This document shows, piece after piece, positions 53,602 to 63,919 of a stretch of 64,000 bases of DNA. Position 1 is the stretch's first letter. Each line of letters begins with the position of its first letter. Both the position numbers and the translations under genes were made by a program. The DNA lies in assembly GCF_010015475.1 (NCBI RefSeq), contig NZ_SSNI01000002.1, positions 286,897-350,896 of the forward strand, given 5' to 3'. This DNA comes from Pontibacter pamirensis (GTDB lineage: Bacteria > Bacteroidota > Bacteroidia > Cytophagales > Hymenobacteraceae). The notes under the pieces are model-generated. The model ran no database searches. It saw nothing but the letters and a program-made list of their open reading frames with translations, and was not told where the DNA came from.

Positions 53602-55248
53602 ATGTCTCAGAAGATTCTAAAAATACATCCCGATGATAATGTGCTGGTTGCACTTACGGATTTGCCTGCAGGCGCTACAATAGCCTATCAGGATCTTACT
53701 ATCACACTTGTGGAGGATGTGCCTGCCAAGCACAAGTTTACCCAGCAGGAGTTGCTGCCGGAGCAGGAAATTATCATGTATGGTTCTCTTGTAGGAAAAA
53801 CAGTAACGGCGATCCCTGCAGGAGGCAGAATATCTACAGAAAACGTCAAGCACCAGGCCTCTGCCTTCACCGGAAAAACCAAAACCACAGGCTGGCAGGC
53901 ACCGGATGTATCGAGGTGGGCAGATAAAACCTTTCAGGGCTACCACCGCACCGACGGACAAGTAGGCACCGCCAACTACTGGCTGGTGATACCACTGGTA
54001 TTCTGTGAAAACAGAAATGTAAATATTATAAAACAGGCCTTTCTGGAAGAACTGGGCTTTGGCCGCCAGGACATTTACAAGTCCTATGTGCAGCAGATGG
54101 TGGAGCTGTATCAAGCAGGCAACACAGCCGCTATCGCACAGTTGCCACTCCAGAACCACGCATCCAACGGGCACAAACGCATCTTCGAGAACATCGACGG
54201 CATCAAATTCCTGACACATGAAGGAGGTTGTGGCGGTATACGACAAGACTCTGAGGCACTTTGCGCTTTGCTAGCCGGCTATATCCACAACCCTAACGTG
54301 GCAGGAGCCACCGTCTTGAGCCTGGGTTGCCAAAACGCGCAGGCAAGCCTTTTGGAGGAAAAACTGAAAGCTCTCAACCCGAATTTCACAAAGCCCCTGA
54401 TCATGCTGGAACAGCAAAAAGAAGGGACGGAACATGAGCTATTGGCCAAGGCTATTAAACAGACTTTTCTTGCCCTTGTGGAAGCAGACAAGCAGAAGCG
54501 CCAACCTGCTCCTCTTAGTAAGCTGGTGGTAGGTTTGGAGTGTGGCGGCTCCGACGGCTTCTCTGGTATATCCGCTAACCCGGCCGTGGGCCATGCCTCT
54601 GATTTGGTGGTGGCTTTGGGAGGCAAGTCCATGCTCTCCGAGTTTCCGGAACTGTGCGGCGTAGAGCAGGAACTAATAAACCGCTGTGTGGACGAAAAAA
54701 CAGCAGATCGGTTTGTTCAGCTGATGCGGGCTTATGCCTATGCCGCAGAGGCAGTAGGCTCCGGCTTTGATATGAACCCAAGCCCGGGTAACATCAAAGA
54801 CGGCTTAATTACGGATGCTATTAAATCAGCTGGCGCAGCCAAGAAAGGAGGCACTTCCCCTGTGGCAGATGTGCTGGATTACGGTGAATATGCCACAAAA
54901 CCGGGGCTAACGCTTCTCTGCACTCCCGGAAACGATGTGGAAAGCACTACCGCGATGGCAGGTTCCGGTGCCAACATCATTCTGTTTACCACAGGGTTAG
55001 GCACACCAACGGGCAACCCTGTTACACCGGTTATCAAAGTGTCGTCTAATACGAAGTTGGCGCAGCGTATGCCTGATATCATTGATATTGATACAGGCCC
55101 TGTGATTGCAGGTGAAAAGAACATAGCGGAAATGGGCGCTGAGATGCTGGATTTAATTATAGAAGTAGCCAGTGGCCAGGTTCAGCCAAAAGCGGTGCAG
55201 TTGGGGCAGGATGATTTTATACCCTGGAAAAGAGGTATTTCTCTTTAG
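53602..55248 (+). CDS. UxaA-family altronate dehydratase
   Basis: 548 residues from the ATG at 53602 (14 codons of open frame precede it). N-terminal SAF-like domain (about 1-100, LTDLPAGATIAYQDLTITL), then the UxaA catalytic domain: GQVGTANYWLVIPLVFC, LTHEGGCGGIRQDSEAL, VLSLGCQNAQASLLEE and ECGGSDGFSGISANPAVG. It dehydrates D-altronate to 2-keto-3-deoxygluconate in galacturonate breakdown. No uxaB/uxaC or kdgK neighbour is visible here. Confidence 0.92.
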   Translation: MSQKILKIHPDDNVLVALTDLPAGATIAYQDLTITLVEDVPAKHKFTQQELLPEQEIIMYGSLVGKTVTAIPAGGRISTENVKHQASAFTGKTKTTGWQAPDVSRWADKTFQGYHRTDGQVGTANYWLVIPLVFCENRNVNIIKQAFLEELGFGRQDIYKSYVQQMVELYQAGNTAAIAQLPLQNHASNGHKRIFENIDGIKFLTHEGGCGGIRQDSEALCALLAGYIHNPNVAGATVLSLGCQNAQASLLEEKLKALNPNFTKPLIMLEQQKEGTEHELLAKAIKQTFLALVEADKQKRQPAPLSKLVVGLECGGSDGFSGISANPAVGHASDLVVALGGKSMLSEFPELCGVEQELINRCVDEKTADRFVQLMRAYAYAAEAVGSGFDMNPSPGNIKDGLITDAIKSAGAAKKGGTSPVADVLDYGEYATKPGLTLLCTPGNDVESTTAMAGSGANIILFTTGLGTPTGNPVTPVIKVSSNTKLAQRMPDIIDIDTGPVIAGEKNIAEMGAEMLDLIIEVASGQVQPKAVQLGQDDFIPWKRGISL

Positions 55249-55445
55249 TTAATTTTCAAGAATCTTTATTCTTATAATAAGAGTATAGAATCAACATTAA
55301 TGGCTAATTCAAGAGTTTGTAACTATCCTGAAAATTTCCTGATACCTGCTGCCGAAGGCAATATACCCGGCAACACAGCAAACCCTGTAATACTTTAAGC
55401 ACTGTGCTTTTTAATAACTTGTAGATAGCTCAAAAAAAACAACTT

Positions 55446-56453
55446 ATGGATGATCAACTGGCATTGCCTGTAGGAACAACCCTCGACAGGTTTATTATGC
55501 GAAAACAAGAGGAATTCCCGTTTGCTTCCGGCGAACTGTCGCAGTTACTTCGGGACATTGCTCTCGCAACTAAAATCGTGAACCGTGAGATAAACCGCGC
55601 TGGTTTGCTAGGTGTTACGGGTACTTTTGGGCAACAGAACGTACAGGGAGAAGAACAGCAAAAGCTGGATGTGATTGCTAACATCCGTTTCATCAGAGCA
55701 CTGCGCAATGGTGGAGAGGTATGCACCATTATATCGGAAGAGGAAGAAGGTATTATCCAGACAGGCAATACCAAGGGCAAGTACGTTGTTGCCATGGATC
55801 CCCTTGATGGTTCTTCTAACATTGACGTAAATGTAGCCATAGGCACCATTTTCTCTATCTACAGAAGGCTCTCTGACAACGGAGAAGACGGCACGCTGGA
55901 GGATTGCCTACAGGACGGAACCAAGCAGGTGGCAGCCGGCTACATCATCTATGGTTCCTCTACCATGCTGGTTTATACTACCGGCTGCGGCGTAAACGGC
56001 TTTACTTATGAGCCGTCGCTCGGTGAGTTCTTCCTGTCTCACCCGAACATCAAGACGCCACAGGATGGTAAAATTTACTCCTGCAATGAGGGTAATGTAA
56101 ACAGCTTTCCAGATGGAATTAAAGCTTACCTGAACTACTGTAAAGAGCAGCACTATTCTGCCCGCTACATCGGCTCACTAGTAGCAGATTTCCACCGTAA
56201 CCTGCTGAAAGGTGGTGTTTACCTTTACCCGCCAACAGCCAAATCACCTAATGGAAAGTTGCGCCTCGTGTATGAGTGCAATGCCCTGGCCATGATCATT
56301 GAGCAAGCGGGTGGCAAGGCAACTGATGGTTCTGAGCGTATCCTGGACAAGACTCCAACGGAACTGCATCAGCGTTGCCCTTTAGTTATTGGTTCACCTG
56401 ATATGGTAGATAAAGTTGAAGAGTTTCTGGCGGCTGAGTTTGTGGCTGTTTAG
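55446..56453 (+). CDS. fbp: Fructose-1,6-bisphosphatase, class I
   Basis: 335 residues. Catalytic motif [12 protein letters not shown] and the sugar-phosphate site [16 protein letters not shown]-terminal [20 protein letters not shown]. It removes the 1-phosphate from fructose 1,6-bisphosphate in gluconeogenesis. Length and motifs match the class I family; class is clear from the EEG/NxxxAIG spacing. A terminator follows. Confidence 0.96.
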   Translation: MDDQLALPVGTTLDRFIMRKQEEFPFASGELSQLLRDIALATKIVNREINRAGLLGVTGTFGQQNVQGEEQQKLDVIANIRFIRALRNGGEVCTIISEEEEGIIQTGNTKGKYVVAMDPLDGSSNIDVNVAIGTIFSIYRRLSDNGEDGTLEDCLQDGTKQVAAGYIIYGSSTMLVYTTGCGVNGFTYEPSLGEFFLSHPNIKTPQDGKIYSCNEGNVNSFPDGIKAYLNYCKEQHYSARYIGSLVADFHRNLLKGGVYLYPPTAKSPNGKLRLVYECNALAMIIEQAGGKATDGSERILDKTPTELHQRCPLVIGSPDMVDKVEEFLAAEFVAV

Positions 56454-56475
56454 TTAAAGTTGACTTTCCTAAATA

Positions 56476-56517
56476 CTGAAGCCGGAGCAGGTAAAACTGC
56501 CCCGGCTTCAGCTTTTT
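56476..56517. terminator. Terminator after fbp
   Basis: CTGAAGCCGG...CAG pairs with CTG...CCGGCTTCAG around GTAAAA (two-base mismatch in the stem), with TTTTT downstream. Confidence 0.85.
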
Positions 56518-56542
56518 GAGGTGCACCAAGTACTGGCGCTGC

Positions 56543-59500
56543 CTAGATGCTCTTTTGCTTTTTACTCAAGTCCTTTACCCGTATATTTCTGAACCAGACA
56601 GTGGACCCGTGGCCAAGGAAGCCGATATGCCCTTTGTCCCGCTTCAGGCCAGGGTGATTTTCGCCATCTAATGTGCCGTTTTTGCTGGCCTCGGCGATGT
56701 CTCCGTCCAGGATAGTCGTTCCGTTCAAAATTACTTTTACTTTGTCTCCCTGCACGATTACTTCCTCATAGTTCCACTCCCCTACCGGCTTCAGATAGCC
56801 ACGTTTGGCTGGAATCACACCGTATACGGAGCCATGGTATTGGTACTCTTTCAGGTTCCTGTAAATATCAGCGTCGTTATCCAGGATCTGAATTTCCATA
56901 CCCTCATAGGCGGCATCGCCTTCCAACGGCGTTCGGATACCCAGCCCGTTGTTGGCGCCAGGCGTCAGCTTGAACTCGAATCGGAACACAAAGTCGCCAT
57001 ACTCCTCCTTGGTATAGAGGTTGCCCCCGCTGCCGAACTTCGGCTCCCGCACCACCAATTCCCCGTTCTCAATTACGTAGTCTGCCGTATTGCCCTGCCA
57101 GCTGTGCATGTTGGTGCCGTCAAACAGCACCTTGAATCCTTCTTTTTTCTCAGCGGCACTCAGTTCAAAAGGTTCCTCTCGTGGTATCTCCCGGATGTAA
57201 AGGTCCCGGTAAGCCACCGGGGAACCATGTGCCTGCAACTCCAGCTGCTCTTCAGGGAAGATAGGCATGCCTCTGTCCCAGTAATTCTCCAGCATCACGT
57301 TGTCCGTCACCAGTTCACCGTTCAAGCACACCGTCACGCGGTCGCCCTGCATCAGTATTCGGAAGTTGTTCCACTCGCCCAGTGGGTTGTCTGCTACCTT
57401 CAGCGGCTTGCTTGGGTTCACCTTGTTGTTATACAAGCCACCTGAGCCTACCTGTGCCCCGGCATCCACGCGGGAGGTATCCCACATCTGCACCTGGGGG
57501 GTGCCACGCAGATAAATACCGGCGTCTCCCTCCCCGCTTCCGTCATCATATATCTTCCAGTCCACGAACATCTCAAAGTCGCCGTACTTCTTCTCTGTCG
57601 TGAGGTTGTTGTAGCCCTTTCCGACAAATACTATCTCTCCATTTTCTACTTTCCAGTCCCTTCTCATTTCCTCATCGGCCGCCGCCTGCTTCTGGGCCAG
57701 CGTCTTTGCATCCATCTTCGCGCGCTTGATGGGATCTTCCACCAGACCTTTCCAGCCCGTTAGGTCCTTGCCATTGAACAGTGACACAATACCCGGGCCT
57801 TCCGGCATTTCAGCCAGAAACTTGTTAATAGACTCCTTCTGGTATTCACTGTCTGGCCCTTTCAGTACCTGTGCTGTCTTGTTCAGGTGCTCCCGCACCA
57901 CATCACCGTAGAATTCTTTGTTCGACAGTCCTATATTCATTACTGCAATAGCCGCTTCCTGCTGCAAAGCAGGGTCATCCAGGTACTTCGCCGCGAAGAC
58001 CAGGGCTGGGAAGGTTCTGTTTCTTTCTACCTGCTGCAGTATCAGCTTCTTTTGCTCAGGGGTTTTAGCGAGTTCCATGCCATTGCGCAACAGCAGCAGC
58101 TTCTGGTCAGCAGGATACTGAGAGAGACTCACTGTGCGGATGTATCCTTTGAGTGCCGGATCCAGGTAGGCTGCGTTGGCAGGGTCCTGGCTGATGCGGT
58201 ACAGCTCTTTAGCCGCGCTTACGTCAGACCAAGATGACAAAGCCGTGATGGCAGCCTGTTTGGTGGCTGCATCTCCGGAATGAAAGGCTTCTGCAACTGC
58301 GCCAAGCGCCTGCTCACCGCCGATACCCGCCAGCACATCAAAATAAGCAGGCTTCTTCTCAGCAGGCACTTTCTCCATTTGCTCCAGTACCAGCTCAGCC
58401 TGCTGTTGCTGCGACTCATACTCCCGTACGGCCGCTATAACGGCCTGCTGCGCTGCCTTCAGCTCTTCCGGCTGGGAAGTATTGTTCAGCAAGGTATATA
58501 AGCGGGGAAGGTTTTCTTTCCGGGCCATCTGCCCAAGTGCCGACATGGCGGCCAGGCGCACGGCCGGGTTTTTATTTTCCGCATAGGAGAACACATCATC
58601 TATCCGGTTATGCGCAGCGCGGGCACCTAATACCGTCAGCAGTTCTGCCTGGGCTACAGCTGGCATTTTTGGCAGGGCATCAGCTACCTTGTCTGTCATA
58701 CCATCGCCTTTCATAATAAGCAAAGCGTTTTTTACGGCAATGGCGTCCTCCTTATTGCCTTTTCTCATGACTCTGAGCAGTTGGGGGAGTGCCTCTTCCT
58801 GCCCGATTTTACCTGCTGCTGCAACAGCTGCTAGTCTTATCTCATCATTCCTGTTCCGCAGAGCTCTGTTAACTGTAGGCAAAGCTGCCGTTGCTCTGTT
58901 GTCTCCAAGCATCGTGATGATGTCAGCCCGCACGGCTGCACTCGCTCTCTTTTGCTCTTTTACCAGCATAGCGGTTGTGGCGGGGGTAACATAGGGAGCA
59001 GCGAAACGCAGCGCAGCAGCACGGTATTCGGGGTCAACGTCGCCGGCCGCGCTCACAAGCAGCGGCATGCTTTTCTCACCCTGTATACCAGCGAGCAATT
59101 TTAAAGCCGCTGTTCGGGTGTGTGTTTGCCTTTGCTGGCCAGCGCCCTGTAGCAGCGCCTGCGCTATCTTTTCTGCCTGCTGCTGATGTCCGCTTTCTGC
59201 CAGCCGCCTGGCGTACAGCAGATAGGCAGCAACGGCGTTGTCACTATCATAGGTTAACCGATCCTCTTCCGTTGCCTTTGCCAGCACGGCCTCTGAAGTA
59301 GGGTCTGCTATATTGGCAAGGGCGAAAAGAGCAAGCTTCCTGAGCTTCGCGTCCTGGCTGTTCACGAAGGGAGCCAAAGCAGCCACTGCCGCTGTAGAGC
59401 GGTTGTTCCCAAGGGCTTCTACCAAAGACAGGCGGCAATCTCCCTGCGCAGTTTGCAGTGCCTGCAGCAGCATACTGTTGCCTTGAGGCGTGTTGATGTT

Positions 59501-59974
59501 GGTGAAGGCACCTGCAGCGGGAGCACACAGCCGCTCATTTCCCAGGTAAGGCTGCAGGCAGGCAACGGCGTCATCTTTGCCTACTACCTGAAGCTGCCTG
59601 ATAAGGAACGCTTTATTTTCATCATTCTCTATTTTGCCTATGGACTCACAATAAGCATCGACGCTCATCTTTCTCCAGTCCTCCCTTTCAGATTGCATCA
59701 CATAATAGGAGAAGCCGCCCAGGGCGTACTCTATCTTGGTGTTATCCCCTTTTCCGGGTGCGGAGAGCATGCTGGCAATTTCCACGATGCCTTCCCGGCC
59801 CATGGCAGCTAACTCCCCCATACTGGCGTTCAGCTGCTCCTTGTCACGGGCGGGTACTTCGGCCAAAAGGTCGGCGATGCGGGTGTTCAGGGTACGCTGG
59901 TCATTTTTGCGTTGCCCAAAGCCTGCAGTACTTACAGTAAGCAAGGCGACGAGCAGTAGTATATTTTTTTTCAT
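56543..59974 (-). CDS. HEAT-repeat protein with two DUF1080 (3-keto-glycoside hydrolase) domains
   Basis: 1143 residues. Signal peptide MKKNILLLVALLTVSTAGFG. About residues 150-700 are alpha-helical HEAT-like repeats (ALGGFSYYVMQSER and AALRFAAPYVTPATTAML type). Two DUF1080 domains follow, about 735-915 (LFNGKDLTGWKGLVEDP to YRDLYIREIP) and 930-1135 (VLFDGTNMHSWQGNTADYV to WFRNIRVKDLS). DUF1080 domains hydrolyse 3-keto-disaccharides and related glycosides. It sits in one operon with a fucosidase and a Gfo/Idh/MocA oxidoreductase. Two fused hydrolase units on a HEAT scaffold is unusual. Confidence 0.9.
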   Translation of the reverse strand: MKKNILLLVALLTVSTAGFGQRKNDQRTLNTRIADLLAEVPARDKEQLNASMGELAAMGREGIVEIASMLSAPGKGDNTKIEYALGGFSYYVMQSEREDWRKMSVDAYCESIGKIENDENKAFLIRQLQVVGKDDAVACLQPYLGNERLCAPAAGAFTNINTPQGNSMLLQALQTAQGDCRLSLVEALGNNRSTAAVAALAPFVNSQDAKLRKLALFALANIADPTSEAVLAKATEEDRLTYDSDNAVAAYLLYARRLAESGHQQQAEKIAQALLQGAGQQRQTHTRTAALKLLAGIQGEKSMPLLVSAAGDVDPEYRAAALRFAAPYVTPATTAMLVKEQKRASAAVRADIITMLGDNRATAALPTVNRALRNRNDEIRLAAVAAAGKIGQEEALPQLLRVMRKGNKEDAIAVKNALLIMKGDGMTDKVADALPKMPAVAQAELLTVLGARAAHNRIDDVFSYAENKNPAVRLAAMSALGQMARKENLPRLYTLLNNTSQPEELKAAQQAVIAAVREYESQQQQAELVLEQMEKVPAEKKPAYFDVLAGIGGEQALGAVAEAFHSGDAATKQAAITALSSWSDVSAAKELYRISQDPANAAYLDPALKGYIRTVSLSQYPADQKLLLLRNGMELAKTPEQKKLILQQVERNRTFPALVFAAKYLDDPALQQEAAIAVMNIGLSNKEFYGDVVREHLNKTAQVLKGPDSEYQKESINKFLAEMPEGPGIVSLFNGKDLTGWKGLVEDPIKRAKMDAKTLAQKQAAADEEMRRDWKVENGEIVFVGKGYNNLTTEKKYGDFEMFVDWKIYDDGSGEGDAGIYLRGTPQVQMWDTSRVDAGAQVGSGGLYNNKVNPSKPLKVADNPLGEWNNFRILMQGDRVTVCLNGELVTDNVMLENYWDRGMPIFPEEQLELQAHGSPVAYRDLYIREIPREEPFELSAAEKKEGFKVLFDGTNMHSWQGNTADYVIENGELVVREPKFGSGGNLYTKEEYGDFVFRFEFKLTPGANNGLGIRTPLEGDAAYEGMEIQILDNDADIYRNLKEYQYHGSVYGVIPAKRGYLKPVGEWNYEEVIVQGDKVKVILNGTTILDGDIAEASKNGTLDGENHPGLKRDKGHIGFLGHGSTVWFRNIRVKDLSKKQKSI

Positions 59975-60034
59975 ATATTTGACATAAGGAAATCCTGATT
60001 TATAATACTATGCTTGCAATGATTTTCAATCCAA

Positions 60035-61294
60035 TTAAACCATTGTCCAGTCTGAGCGCATGGGCTGGTAGACCAAACGATTCGCAGCCTCATCCCCAAT
60101 AAACTCCTGCTTAACCGGGTCGAACTTAAGGGAGCGCCCCAGGCGCAGGGCAGCCAGGCCCATATTGACGAGCGTGCAGGACCGGTGGCCGTTTTCCTCG
60201 TTAAGGGCGAACTTCTTGCGTTCTTTAACCGCCCTTATGAAGTCTGTTACTTGCGGCTCCGGATCGGGAAAGGCAGCCAGTTTCCGCTGCAGGTCCGGAA
60301 TGTCTGAACGGAAGCCAGGGTATAGCTTCCCATTCGGCCCCTCGATGTAAGGGATGTTCTCCTCTTTGCCCTCTCCGTCAAGAACAATCTGGCAACCGTC
60401 TTCATAGGTATAAGTGATCCGGCGCCATGTGCCCACTGCGTCTGTGTGCTGCTGCGGGGCGTCTATCTCCACCGACACAGGGCTGGTGTTGTCTTTCCCT
60501 AGGAAGTACTGTATGGGGTCCATGTAGTGCTGCCCCATGTCGCCGAGACCGCCGCCGTCATAGTCCCAGTAGCCTCGGAAGGTGCCGTGCACCCGGTGCG
60601 GGTTGTAAGGCCTGTAGGGCGCAGGGCCCAGCCACATGTTATAGTCTAGTTCCTGCGGCACCGGCATCGGGTCTAAGTTGGTCTGGCCTACCCAGTAGAA
60701 CTTCCAGTCGTAGCCCGTGCCCCGGCCTACAGTCACTTTCAGAGGCCAGCCGAGCATGCCGCTTTCCACCAGCTTTTTGATGGGTTTCACGGTTGTGCCC
60801 ATGCCGTAGAAAATATCTTCGAATCGGAACCATGTGTTCAGCCGGAAGATACGGCCGTGCTGCTGCACCGCCTCCACTACGCGCTTGCCTTCTCCGATGG
60901 TGCGGGTCATGGGCTTCTCGCACCAGATGTCCTTGCCGGCTCTTGCCGCGTCCGCTGCCATCAGGCCATGCCAGTGTGGCGGCGTAGCGATGTGCACGAT
61001 GTCTACCTCCGGGAGTTGAATCAACTCCCGGTAATCCGCAAAAGTCTTCACCCCTTTGCCCACCATTTCCACTGCTTTCTTCAGGTGGTTCTGGTCCACA
61101 TCACACACGGCTACCACTCGGGTGTCGCCGTAGGGGAAATGATTGCGCCCCATCGCACCGACGCCAATCACCCCTTTGGTTAATTGGTCGCTGGGCGCTA
61201 CATAGCCCCTGCCCCCCAGCACAAAGCGGGGAACAATGGTGAAAGCGGCAATGGTGGCCGCCGACTTTTTTATAAAATCTCTTCTTGAACTCAT
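60035..61294 (-). CDS. Tat-exported Gfo/Idh/MocA oxidoreductase
   Basis: 419 residues. Twin-arginine signal SSRRDFIKKSAATIAAF; NAD-binding domain with VIGVGAMGRNHFPYGDTRVV and HIATPPHWHGL; active-site lysine in CEKPMTRT; C-terminal Gfo/Idh/MocA alpha/beta domain. Exported members of this family are cofactor-retaining sugar dehydrogenases that make 3-keto or similar products, which fits its place between the fucosidase and DUF1080 genes. Confidence 0.92.
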   Translation of the reverse strand: MSSRRDFIKKSAATIAAFTIVPRFVLGGRGYVAPSDQLTKGVIGVGAMGRNHFPYGDTRVVAVCDVDQNHLKKAVEMVGKGVKTFADYRELIQLPEVDIVHIATPPHWHGLMAADAARAGKDIWCEKPMTRTIGEGKRVVEAVQQHGRIFRLNTWFRFEDIFYGMGTTVKPIKKLVESGMLGWPLKVTVGRGTGYDWKFYWVGQTNLDPMPVPQELDYNMWLGPAPYRPYNPHRVHGTFRGYWDYDGGGLGDMGQHYMDPIQYFLGKDNTSPVSVEIDAPQQHTDAVGTWRRITYTYEDGCQIVLDGEGKEENIPYIEGPNGKLYPGFRSDIPDLQRKLAAFPDPEPQVTDFIRAVKERKKFALNEENGHRSCTLVNMGLAALRLGRSLKFDPVKQEFIGDEAANRLVYQPMRSDWTMV

Positions 61295-61339
61295 GGGGTG
61301 AAAAATTTATAGGGTGGACTATATCTTTATATCTAAAAG

Positions 61340-62698
61340 CTACTCTCTTGCCGAGGCTTTAAAAAAGCCCACTTCAGCTAACTGCACGGGCTGCTTTGCC
61401 TCCAGCACAGTTACCCGTACTTTAGAGGTCTTGATCAGCGGAAGCCGCAACAGCCTTTTATACCCGATGGTGGTAAACTCATCTGCTTTCTGCCATGCCT
61501 TCCCATCCCAGTATTCCAGCAAAGCCGTTACATTCCGCTGCCCCTCAGCAATATTCTCCTGAAACATGGCTCTGTCAAAGGCTATTTCCTTCTTAAAATC
61601 CCACACTAGCGGTTGCTTTTCTTTCAGGGTGATGTAAGTAGTGAGTTTCTGGTCGGTTAACTGCTTCCTGACTTTTCCTACAGCCAGGTTCCCACGGAAA
61701 GTCTCGTCCAGGATACTTCTGAAGTCATGCAGGCTGCGAACATCCTGTTCTGCGAAAATGCCTTGGGGGTTCGGCGGGATGTTCAACAAAAGTAAACTGT
61801 TCCTGCCTACTGACTTATAATACAGGTCCACCAGCTGTTTTCCTGATTTTACTTTGCTGTCTTCTTCCGGATGATAGAACCAGCCCGGCCGAATAGACAC
61901 ATCCGTCTCTGCGGGAATCCATAGGTTGCCCTCCGGGTCGCCCACGTTCAGGTATCTTGGATCGGCTACTCCGGGTGCCATTCCCACCGTATCTATCGTG
62001 GACCAGCACGTTTCACCTGCGTTACCGGATTCATTGCCAACCCAGCGCACATCAGGCCCCACATCCGAGAACATGACTGCTTTTGGCTGCAATTCACGCA
62101 CTAACTGCCAATAGCCGTCAAAGTCATATTCCATGTTTTTGGCATTCTCCCCTTTGGCGCCGTCAAACCACACCTCCGATACTTCTCCGTAATTGGTCAG
62201 CAGCTCGCGCAGCTGGTTTTTGTAGAAGGCGTTATAAGATGGGGTGCCGTACTGCTCCTCATGCTGGTCCCAGGGGGAAAGGTAAAAGCCGAACTTTAGC
62301 CCGTACTCCCGGCAGGCATCCGCAATTTCTTTCACCACATCGCCTTTCCCGTTTTTCCAGGGACTGCTGGCAACCGTATGGTCTGTGTATTCGGAAGGCC
62401 AAAGGCAGAAGCCATCGTGGTGTTTGGCTGTGATGATGGCCATTTTAAAACCTGTGTCTTTTAAGGTTTTGACTATCTTGCGTGCATCGAAGTCTACCGG
62501 GTTAAATATCTGGGGGCTTTCTGTACCATCGCCCCACTCCTTGCCGGTAAAGGTGTTCACCGTGAAGTGCAGGAAAGCGGTGGTTTCAAGTTGTTGCCAC
62601 TCCAACTGGCGTGGTTCTGGCTTTGGCAACTCTTGTGCTAAAATGGGGGTGGAGGCTAAAACAGCAGCTAACAGGGTGAACAAAGCATGCTTCTTCAT
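61340..62698 (-). CDS. Secreted GH29 alpha-L-fucosidase
   Basis: 452 residues. Signal peptide (LFTLLAAVLASTPILAQ). GH29 landmarks: LHFTVNTFTGKEWGDG, the KHHDGFCLWPS substrate strand, GFYLSPWDQHEEQYG and the nucleophile Asp179 in VWFDGAKG. It cleaves terminal alpha-L-fucose; the short 452-residue form lacks the extra C-terminal lectin module seen in longer fucosidases. First gene of the operon with the oxidoreductase and DUF1080 protein. Confidence 0.94.
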   Translation of the reverse strand: MKKHALFTLLAAVLASTPILAQELPKPEPRQLEWQQLETTAFLHFTVNTFTGKEWGDGTESPQIFNPVDFDARKIVKTLKDTGFKMAIITAKHHDGFCLWPSEYTDHTVASSPWKNGKGDVVKEIADACREYGLKFGFYLSPWDQHEEQYGTPSYNAFYKNQLRELLTNYGEVSEVWFDGAKGENAKNMEYDFDGYWQLVRELQPKAVMFSDVGPDVRWVGNESGNAGETCWSTIDTVGMAPGVADPRYLNVGDPEGNLWIPAETDVSIRPGWFYHPEEDSKVKSGKQLVDLYYKSVGRNSLLLLNIPPNPQGIFAEQDVRSLHDFRSILDETFRGNLAVGKVRKQLTDQKLTTYITLKEKQPLVWDFKKEIAFDRAMFQENIAEGQRNVTALLEYWDGKAWQKADEFTTIGYKRLLRLPLIKTSKVRVTVLEAKQPVQLAEVGFFKASARE

Positions 62699-63124
62699 AG
62701 GCTTTTATCAGGTATAGTATAACCAGCCACTGGTGTAGCGTCTGGTGCTAGTTAATCTTGTTCCTTTGCCCCGCCTGCACTTAGGCTCGGGTACTAAAGG
62801 TATTCCGGATGCCAATCGCTTCTTGCCTTCTGACTTTAATACAGCTTATTGATTGTGCACCGCAGCCATGGATTTGCTGTAACATAATAGTCACTTTATT
62901 AATCATTTGCAAGAATAGTGACCTTCTTCATCACCTTTTTGATATGAACCAAGACCTGTTCCTATTCGTTTTACTACTCGCCTTTTCTCATAGGCTGCAG
63001 AAGCAACATGAAAGCCCTGCCGGTAAAGGCAAGGCTTTCATGTTCTAATTTGTTTACGCATTATAAAAAATTGTGCAAAGTTGCTATTTAAGAGGATTAA
63101 CTAAGCCCCTTTGCACACTCTTTA
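62699..63124. other. Intergenic region with a hairpin
   Basis: 426 bp. Holds AACATGAAAGCC (63006-63017) paired with GGCTTTCATGTT (63033-63044), one mismatch inside, without a T-run. A 34-codon open frame ends inside it (62944-63048); not convincing as a gene. Confidence 0.5.
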
Positions 63125-63919
63125 TCAATACTCTCCTGTATTCTTCATCTCTTCTTCTACACGCTGGTTAGTAAAGTTGGACACAGGCAAAGAGAGCAGT
63201 GGCTGATGATTATAGGCTATCATTTTAGATGTAACGCTTTTATCCAGAAGTCTTTCCAGAACATTGTGCTTCTGCGGGTTTAGTATGAGCAAGTCTGGCT
63301 TGTGCTCCTGCAGATACTCCTGTATACCTGTCGCCGCATCTGCCCGCTGTTGCAGTATCACCTTAAAATCTATAGCATTCAATTGCTCATCAAGTTGTTC
63401 CAGTGCAGGCTGTAAACGTTCATCATCGGGCTGCAGGTTATGATGTTTGTCTATGTGCAGCACCTGAAGCTTAGACCGGAATGTTTTTACAAACTCCTGC
63501 AGCTTTGCTAGCAGAAACTGATTAGGCTGCTTGCCCAGGTCTGCCGCAAATACTACTGATTTAAATCCATAAAACTTAGTACCCAGCGGCACTCCCAGCA
63601 CAGGAATCCTGCTGTTGCGCATCACAGAAACGGTGGTACTACCAATCAAAACCTGACTTAAGGCTCCTCCACCCTGCATACCCATTACAATCAGGTCAAC
63701 TTTGCTTGCTTCTGCCGCCTTGGTGATCTGCTTATTGACGGGTCCCATTTTAGCGACATAGGTAACATGACTCGCATACCTTTCATGAGGTCCTTTCTCT
63801 ATTGCAATGGCATGATTTGGAGAACTCTCACTTTGCTCAGCCCCTTCTACACGGTTGTAGTTGATGATAACGTCAGTTTGTCTAAAAACCTCCGTCTGTT
63901 TTTTAGTTAAATATAGCAA
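63125..63919 (-). CDS. Universal stress protein, apparently N-terminally shortened
   Basis: 264 residues from a TTG at 63919; the frame stays open to 63952 and then meets TAA. The second half is a complete Usp domain (YGFKSVVFAADLGKQPN, LLAKLQEFVKTFRSKLQVLH, LLILNPQKHN, and the C-terminal region). The first domain keeps only its later part (VDLIVMGMQGGGALSQVLIG and SVMRNSRIPVLGVP) and lacks the usual first strand and helix (ILVPTDFS...). Either the gene has lost its start or an upstream frame change lies near the window edge. Confidence 0.75.
   Translation of the reverse strand: MLYLTKKQTEVFRQTDVIINYNRVEGAEQSESSPNHAIAIEKGPHERYASHVTYVAKMGPVNKQITKAAEASKVDLIVMGMQGGGALSQVLIGSTTVSVMRNSRIPVLGVPLGTKFYGFKSVVFAADLGKQPNQFLLAKLQEFVKTFRSKLQVLHIDKHHNLQPDDERLQPALEQLDEQLNAIDFKVILQQRADAATGIQEYLQEHKPDLLILNPQKHNVLERLLDKSVTSKMIAYNHQPLLSLPVSNFTNQRVEEEMKNTGEY

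Noticed and set aside
62809..63048. 79-aa open frame upstream of the stress protein
   Set aside because: It ends in a hairpin and has no family signal.
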